The notes beneath the pieces are model-generated. The model saw only the letters and a list, made by a program, of their open reading frames with translations. It did no database searches and was not told where the DNA came from. From Alphaproteobacteria bacterium (GTDB taxonomy: Bacteria > Pseudomonadota > Alphaproteobacteria > Micavibrionales > Micavibrionaceae): a stretch of DNA of 33,435 nt. The stretch is from the NCBI GenBank assembly GCA_016763095.1, contig JAESUK010000134.1:1-33435 (forward strand), in the 5' to 3' direction. Every line of letters begins with the position of its first letter. Position 1 is the first letter of the stretch. Positions 27,110-33,435 of the stretch are shown one piece after another. Position numbers and translations under genes: made by a program.

Positions 27110-29437
27110 CTAAAGCTTTTCAACAAAGCTTGCAAGAACACGCTTCATATCCCCACTATCGAACTCAATATCAACCTTGTTTCCATCGACATGTATGACC
27201 GAGCCTTGTCCAAACTTATCATGCATAATACGATCCTCTTTTTGAAAAGATGGTTTACTTTGTTTGGGTGTACTCCCTTGCTCTGCACGACGCTCAGCAA
27301 CAAGTTTGTTAATCAAGCTATCGTTCTTCCCAGAAAAGTTATCCTTTGTTCGTGGTGTGTAGTTGCCGCCATAAGATGCGCCGTACGTTCCACCTTTTGA
27401 GCCTCCGTATCCGCCATTATCCCCGCTAGAATACTGCTTATTTCCTTGAGGGCGATATATCCCTGTATCTGTTTCAACTTCAATGGTATGCTCGGGTAAT
27501 TCATCAACAAAACGTGATGGGATGGAGCTTACCCAGCTTCCATACATACGTCTATTTGCCGCGTACGTGATTGTTGACTTCTTGCGTGCACGTGTAATCC
27601 CTACATACGCAAGGCGACGTTCTTCTTCTAATCCCTTGTTCCCTGATTCGTCCATAGAACGTTGGGATGGAAACAATCCATCTTCCCAACCAGGAAGGAA
27701 GACCGCATCAAATTCCAGCCCCTTTGCACCGTGAAGCGTCATAATCGTGACTTGATCACCCGATTTATTATCTTGGTTTTCCATGACCAGAGATACATGT
27801 TCCAAGAACTCCGAAAGGCTCTCAAAATCTTGCATTGCATTTACAAGCTCTTTTAAGTTTTCAACACGCCCAGGGGCATCGGGTGCTTTATCGTCTTTCC
27901 ACATCTGTATGTATCCAGATTCTTCTAAAACTGTCCATGCAAGTTCTGCATGATGTACCGTTTCAACAAGAGACTTCCAACGCTCGAAGGAATCGATTAA
28001 CGCCATCAAGGTTGCATTTGTTTTTGCACGCAACTCACCCCGTTGTGTCATGTCTTGGATTGCCACATACAAGCTCATATCGTGCGTACGTGCATGTGCC
28101 TGCAAGTTTTGTATCGTTGCGTTCCCCAGACCACGCTTTGGTTTATTGATAATGCGCTCTAAAGCAAGATCATCTGAAGCCTGTGCGACAACACGTAAAT
28201 AACAAAGTGCATCACGCACTTCCATACGTTCATAGAATCGTGGTCCACCAACAACGCGGTACGGTACGTCATGTTGTATGAATTGTTCTTCAAATTCGCG
28301 CATCAAGAAACTGGCACGTACAAGAACCGCTATTTGTGAGAGAGGGGTTTTCTTACGTTGCAATTGTTCTATTTCATCTGTGATCCAACGCGCTTCGGCT
28401 TGCCCATCCCAGACCCCACGTAAGGCTACCTTTTCGCCTTCTTCTTGGGCGGACCATAGGGTTTTCCCCAAACGTCCTTGATTATAACTAATCACGCCAC
28501 TTGCTGCTGCCAGTATATGCCCTGTTGATCTATAATTTTGCTCAAGGCGAATAATCTTTGCTCCTGGAAAATCATTTTCAAACTTCAAGATATTCCCAAC
28601 CTCTGCGCCACGCCACCCATAAATGGATTGATCATCATCCCCAACACAACAGATATTACCTGTTCCTTGTGCCAGTAACCTTAGCCACTGATATTGTGCG
28701 GTGTTTGTATCTTGATACTCATCCACTAGAATATAACGGAATCGACGGTGGTAGTCGGCAAGAACTTGGTTATTTGTATCTTTAAAGATGGTAATCATGT
28801 GTAACATCAAATCACCGAAGTCACAGGCATTGAGCGTTTTTAAACGGTTTTGATAAATACGATACAAGTGAAGCATCTTACCATTGGCGACATCCTCAAC
28901 TTCGTCGAGGGAGACATCATTCGGTGTAAGCGCACGGTCTTTCCAACGATCAATAATAGAGATAAGCATCTTTGGAGCCCATTTCTTCGTATCAATGTTT
29001 TCAATTTGCATGATCTGTTTCAGAAGGCGAATTTGATCATCTGGATCAAGGATCGTGTAATTAGATTCTAGCCCGACAAGTTGGCAATGCTGACGAAGCA
29101 TACGTGCGGCCAAAGAATGGAATGTTCCAAGCCACCACCCCTCCACGGGTTGCCCGAGAGTCTCCGCCACGCGTTCTCTCATTTCCAACGCTGCTTTATT
29201 GGTAAATGTTACAGCAAGAATTTGTGATGGAAAAACATGATTCGAATTGATCAAATGCGCGAGGCGGGTTGTTAACACACGTGTTTTCCCAGTGCCGGCC
29301 CCAGCCAAAACAAGAACAGCCCCATCCAATGCTTCAACGGCTTCGCGTTGTGGTGCATTTAAATTTTCAAGATAGGACGGTGTAGAAGCGCTTTGCATGT
29401 TGTTATCTTGCACGATTTTCTTATCCATTTTTTTCAA
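27110..29437 (-). CDS. uvrD: ATP-dependent DNA helicase UvrD/PcrA family
   Basis: [80 protein letters not shown]. Confidence 0.96.
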   Translation of the reverse strand: [775 protein letters not shown]

Positions 29438-29542
29438 GTGTAATCAGCTCAAACCCTAGCAGAATAATGCTTCTAGCGGAAAGAGTTTTCTTAAATTATG
29501 TAGAGAGTTATTGCCAAATACGTGCACATCCATAAAAATATA

Positions 29543-29571
29543 TTGACAGAAAATAATCAAAATGCTTTCCT
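29543..29571 (+). promoter_or_regulatory. Candidate promoter for the ilv leader
   Basis: TTGACA at 29543-29548, 17-nt spacer, poor -10 TTTCCT at 29566-29571; predicted start point near 29578. Confidence 0.35.
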
Positions 29572-29577
29572 TAGTGT

Positions 29578-29661
29578 ATGAATATTACAAGAAAAATATT
29601 TACTATCATTCTCAATGTCGTCCTCGTGCTTACAAGCAATAGGGCGCAGATGGTCATGTGA
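29578..29661 (+). CDS. Branched-chain amino acid leader peptide (27 aa), ilv attenuation
   Basis: MNITRKIFTIILNVVLVLTSNRAQMVM*; run IILNVVLVL of Ile/Leu/Val codons followed by a terminator before an acetolactate synthase gene. Too short for the ORF track. Confidence 0.82.
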   Translation: MNITRKIFTIILNVVLVLTSNRAQMVM

Positions 29662-29689
29662 TAAATTAATTTAAAATATCAAGACAACC

Positions 29690-29719
29690 AAGCGCTCTCA
29701 TTTCAGAGCGCTTTTTTTT
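29690..29719 (+). terminator. Attenuator terminator upstream of acetolactate synthase gene
   Basis: AAGCGCTCT-CATTTC-AGAGCGCTT (9-bp perfect stem) followed by TTTTTT. Confidence 0.9.
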
Positions 29720-29742
29720 GTTTTAAAATAGAGGAAAGAATA

Positions 29743-31605
29743 ATGGATACCCAACAAGCCATAGAGGAACAGCCCACGATAGCGCGAGAAAATACAGCGC
29801 ATTATGTACCCGCGCCAACACCACAGGCACAACTTGACGTACAGATGACTGGTGCAGATCTTCTGATTGATTGCCTTATTTCGAAAAACATTGAAGATAT
29901 TTTTGGATATCCGGGTGGAGCCATTTTACCTGTTTATGATGCCCTGATTCGTAGGTCCGAAGATATACGCCACCTCACAACATTCGCAGAAGCAGGTGCG
30001 GCGCGCGCTGCCGAGGGTTATTCCCGCGTAAAAAGTAAACCTGGTGTTGTAATTACAACTTCTGGACCTGGCGCCCTTAACACTGTTACTGCAATTAAAG
30101 ATGCTCAAGCCGACTCCGTTCCCATTTTAGTTATCACGGGACAGGTTCACTCTCACCGTATCGGCACAGAGGTTTTTCAGGAAGCCGACATCGTAGCAAC
30201 CATGAGCTCGAATGCAAAAGCAGTATTTCAAATTACTAAAATAGAGGACATTCCTGACATCATGGACACGGCATTTCGTACAATGACGACAGGTCGCCCT
30301 GGACCTGTGATTATTGATTTTCCAAAGGATATCCAAGAACAATCGTGCATGACCCGTACAATCCCTACCGCCACAGTATCCGACATCACGGCAGAGATTA
30401 TTGCACCACAAACGGACTATAATTTGGAACAGGCGGCAATCACACTTATGACCGCGCAACGCCCTGTTATGGTATTTGGGAATGGTGTACGTATCTCTGG
30501 GAATGCTGCTATAGGGCTTGCACGTGAAATTATAAATGAAACTGGTATTCCTGTTGTGGAAACACTACTTGGGCGCGGAACAATTCAAACCACCAAACCT
30601 CAGAATCTTGGAATGGGCGGCATGCATGGCCTATATGAAGCCAACATGGCTATGCAAAACGCTGATGTTATTTTAAATGTTGGAGGACGGTTTGATGATC
30701 GCTTTGTTGGAAATCCAAATGAATTTGCGCCACATGCTAAAATTATTCATATCGACATTGACCCGAAGACGTTAAGCAACCGCTTTTATCACGCGGAAAC
30801 AGGCATACAGGCCGATGCGTTCAAAGGGCTTACGCGATTAACAAATCATTGGCGTACGCATGGACAAGGCGCGCTTAAAACACAAAACTTAGAATCGTGG
30901 CATGACCAAATTTTACAATGGAAAGAGATAGACTGTCGCGGTGTTCAGCAAAACGACGAAAGCATACACCCCGCTTGGCTAATGGCTCAGCTTAATAGGC
31001 GGATTTCAGTCCTTCCTGATTATACGATCAGCACGGAGGTTGGACAGCATCAAATGTGGGCAGCTCAGCATTTTGATTTTACACATCCACGCCAATTCCT
31101 TACGTCTGGTGGACTTGGTACTATGGGCTATGGAAAGCCTGCCGCGATTGGCGCACTTATTGCCGATCCGAACAAGCCAACTTTTGTGATATCTGGGGAT
31201 GCTTCTTTCTATATGAATATGCAAGAGCTTCCGTGGAGTATTCAAAATGATCTACCCTTAAAGATTGTGGTTTTAAAATCAAAAGGAATGGGCATGGTGC
31301 AACAATGGCAAGACCGCTTTTATGATGGGCGACGTTCTAACAGTAATTTAGACACCCCGACAGGAACATACGCCAAAATGTTTAAGGGGATGGGCGGAGA
31401 AGCCATGTCCGTAACACGCCCTCAAAACCTTGATTCGAGTATTAAAAAGATGATCAGTGCCTCTGGTGCGTTTTTACTTGAGGTCAGCGTAGACGATACG
31501 CATTGCACACCGATGGTTCCCGCAGGCAAAGCTAATGATCAAATGGTATTGTCAGATGAAGCGGAGGCGCGCGTGCGCAAACAGATTCAGAGGGAACTTA
31601 CTTAG
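29743..31605 (+). CDS. ilvB: Acetolactate synthase large subunit
   Basis: DIFGYPGGAILPVYDAL, AEAGAARAAEGYSR, TSGPGALNTVTAIKDAQADSVPILVITGQV, MVQQWQDRFYDGRRSNSN; preceded by an Ile/Val/Leu attenuator. Confidence 0.93.
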   Translation: MDTQQAIEEQPTIARENTAHYVPAPTPQAQLDVQMTGADLLIDCLISKNIEDIFGYPGGAILPVYDALIRRSEDIRHLTTFAEAGAARAAEGYSRVKSKPGVVITTSGPGALNTVTAIKDAQADSVPILVITGQVHSHRIGTEVFQEADIVATMSSNAKAVFQITKIEDIPDIMDTAFRTMTTGRPGPVIIDFPKDIQEQSCMTRTIPTATVSDITAEIIAPQTDYNLEQAAITLMTAQRPVMVFGNGVRISGNAAIGLAREIINETGIPVVETLLGRGTIQTTKPQNLGMGGMHGLYEANMAMQNADVILNVGGRFDDRFVGNPNEFAPHAKIIHIDIDPKTLSNRFYHAETGIQADAFKGLTRLTNHWRTHGQGALKTQNLESWHDQILQWKEIDCRGVQQNDESIHPAWLMAQLNRRISVLPDYTISTEVGQHQMWAAQHFDFTHPRQFLTSGGLGTMGYGKPAAIGALIADPNKPTFVISGDASFYMNMQELPWSIQNDLPLKIVVLKSKGMGMVQQWQDRFYDGRRSNSNLDTPTGTYAKMFKGMGGEAMSVTRPQNLDSSIKKMISASGAFLLEVSVDDTHCTPMVPAGKANDQMVLSDEAEARVRKQIQRELT

Positions 31606-31611
31606 TTGAAA

Positions 31612-32508
31612 TTAACTATCGGAGGCAAAAACAACGTTAAAGCAGTTCTTATTAAAGGTCATTCTATCACCTGTAATTTTATGCTTAATCACATTGTCAG
31701 AAATAATTACGTCCTCTTTTGAAATACGCGAATCAAATACAACGAAATGCACATACTCATGAGACCAAGGCACAATGTCTAACGTCGTTTGATCCATTAA
31801 GTTAAGATGTGATTGGGAGCAGTCCATCTTAATAATGTCTGATCCAAAATTAGGCGCGACATAGATCATTGTAAACTCTGGACCTGCTGTAATTTTGTCA
31901 TTTCCAGTCCCTGCATCAATAATTGCATTTCCACGCACATTTACTTGATCATTCCCAGGTCCCGACAAATAAAACCGTGTGCGCGCATATGTTCTTTTGT
32001 CACAGTCTAGAATATTCGCACCCGTATCTCCAAGAATAAAACCATCTTTTTCCGAGGCGCATTGCGCAGTAGAAAGAGCGCCTTCTTCAGCCCCATCTGG
32101 AACTTGTGCAATGTCTTGTGACATCAGCTCAATCGTAAGATAGTTCTGTTGTGCCTTAATCGCCATTCCCTGAAAATTAGACACGGGGTAATAAATCGGC
32201 AGAAGCCCTCTTTTTATGGACGCCACAATTGTAGAAGAGATTGTTGTTGCTTGTGCAGGGAGTTCAATCCATCCTTGATCATACTTTAAAATCCCATCCG
32301 TCATCGTATTCACGATCAGGTCTCTTTTATGCTGCGCTTGTACATTAAGCGCCCCTTGTTCATTCGAATCTAATATGTCGCTATCGTTAGATGTAGAACT
32401 CAAATTATAACGAGGAAGCTCCTCTGGCTCAAAACTAATCACTGAAAAACCTATATACCCAGCTCCACCGAGCATAATTAAGATGGTCAATAACACAAAA
32501 GCTCTCAT
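31612..32508 (-). CDS. Membrane-anchored protein with short RTX-like (hemolysin-type) repeats
   Basis: N-terminal TM MRAFVLLTILIMLGGAGYIGF; LSGPGNDQVNVRGNAIIDAGTGNDKITAG resembles GGxGxDxUx nonapeptides. Confidence 0.68.
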   Translation of the reverse strand: MRAFVLLTILIMLGGAGYIGFSVISFEPEELPRYNLSSTSNDSDILDSNEQGALNVQAQHKRDLIVNTMTDGILKYDQGWIELPAQATTISSTIVASIKRGLLPIYYPVSNFQGMAIKAQQNYLTIELMSQDIAQVPDGAEEGALSTAQCASEKDGFILGDTGANILDCDKRTYARTRFYLSGPGNDQVNVRGNAIIDAGTGNDKITAGPEFTMIYVAPNFGSDIIKMDCSQSHLNLMDQTTLDIVPWSHEYVHFVVFDSRISKEDVIISDNVIKHKITGDRMTFNKNCFNVVFASDS

Positions 32509-32553
32509 AATATATCCTTGTATATCCTTAAATTTTATTTCTTAGCAGAACGC

Positions 32554-33426
32554 TTAGCCCTTAAAAATGACTACGCGATCGCGACCTTGTTCTTTGGCTT
32601 GATACAACGCCTTATCTGCACGTTCGATCAAGTTCTCTAAGTCTTCTTCCAATTGATACTCAGACACGCCTATGGACAGTCGAATTTGACCAAGAACTTT
32701 ACCTGTTCCTCTATTTATAATATCTTTTGAAGACACATTCTCTTTTAAGTGTTCTGCAACAATCGCTGCGTTTTCTTTAGAGGTATTTGGAAGGATAATT
32801 CCAAACTCTTCTCCTCCATAACGCGCAACAATATCACCCCCTTTTACTCCTTGCTTAAGAGTCGCAGCCACAAGCTTCAACACTTGGTCTCCAACTTGGT
32901 GACCGTATGTATCATTAAATGTCTTAAAGTGATCAATATCCAACATAAGCAGAGAGAAAAAGCCTTTTGAATCTACAGTTTTTTCCGATGTTTTTATTAA
33001 GAACTCATCAAAAGACTTACGGTTTAGAAGTCCTGTTAAACTGTCCGTGGCCGCTTCTTTCTTAATACTTGCCATGTCTTTCTTAAGCTCTAACATCGCA
33101 GTTTTGGATTTATCTAATTCCTTTGCTAGCATCATGTTATCTTTTAAGATTTCATTTGTATCAACCACAACGGTATCGATAATTTCTTTTAAATGCTCTG
33201 GCGTTTCCTCATCTTGAATCTGATTGGTTACCTTAGACAAGCGCTCACCACGCTTTTTATTCGTGGCGTTTATTTGATCGATTTGCGTAGAGAGACCAAC
33301 AACAGTGTCATAAACTTGGCTTCCAGCCTGCTTCACAACATCATCTTTACGACGATCTTCGATATATTTCCGATATATTTTTCCAATCACTTCATTTGTA
33401 ACAGGCTTCTTACCTGTCGTAATCAT
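32554..33426 (-). CDS. GGDEF-domain diguanylate cyclase
   Basis: DSLTGLLNRKSFDEFL, MLDIDHFKTFNDTYGHQVGDQVL, ARYGGEEFGIILP; N-terminal coiled-coil-like region. Confidence 0.95.
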   Translation of the reverse strand: MITTGKKPVTNEVIGKIYRKYIEDRRKDDVVKQAGSQVYDTVVGLSTQIDQINATNKKRGERLSKVTNQIQDEETPEHLKEIIDTVVVDTNEILKDNMMLAKELDKSKTAMLELKKDMASIKKEAATDSLTGLLNRKSFDEFLIKTSEKTVDSKGFFSLLMLDIDHFKTFNDTYGHQVGDQVLKLVAATLKQGVKGGDIVARYGGEEFGIILPNTSKENAAIVAEHLKENVSSKDIINRGTGKVLGQIRLSIGVSEYQLEEDLENLIERADKALYQAKEQGRDRVVIFKG

Positions 33427-33435
33427 GTCAATTGC

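Noticed and set aside
27113-27131. AAGCTTT-TCAAC-AAAGCTT hairpin between DUF1223 gene and uvrD
   Set aside because: AT-rich, no T-tract, partly inside the uvrD coding end.
29562-29642. Alternative short ORF MLSLVYEYYKKNIYYHSQCRPRAYKQ overlapping the ilv leader
   Set aside because: Different frame, no SD, and not enriched in branched-chain residues; the 29578 frame explains the attenuator better.
1-33435. CRISPR arrays, tRNA/rRNA genes, transposases, integrases, prophage
   Set aside because: No repeat arrays, cloverleaf-like sequences or mobile-element proteins were recognised by eye.

Overview
The window is a gene-dense, low-GC (by eye), alphaproteobacterial-type chromosomal segment made up mostly of housekeeping genes. 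Recognisable on the - strand: rpoN (5' part only, cut by the left edge and absent from the ORF track), a pilin-like small protein, lptB, LysE and MATE transporters. Next come a glycosyltransferase plus sulfotransferase pair, two tandem 86-aa proteins, and an RsmC-like methyltransferase. The core rpmH-rnpA-yidD-yidC-engB cluster follows, then a second pilin-like paralog, rmuC, mltA, a Tim44-domain gene, secB, pheS and metE. metE carries two apparent 1-nt deletions. Further right are a methyltransferase, an ArsR regulator, an SDR, gmk, a Tat-type D,D-carboxypeptidase, rsmA, surA, DUF1223, a UvrD/PcrA helicase, an acetolactate synthase large subunit, an RTX-like anchored protein and a GGDEF protein. 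No CRISPR, tRNA, rRNA, transposase or phage gene was recognised. The strongest unannotated signal is at 29543-29719, upstream of the acetolactate synthase gene. It is a complete ribosome-mediated attenuator: a 27-aa Ile/Val/Leu-rich leader peptide, mutually exclusive 1:2, 2:3 and 3:4 stems, and a U-tract terminator. The leader may be read from a leaderless transcript. Other leads are a perfect match to the MetR-type operator upstream of metE, the metE frameshifts, the pilin-like paralog family, and orphan pheS and ilvB without their usual partner genes. All of this was read by eye; no searches or folding programs were run.
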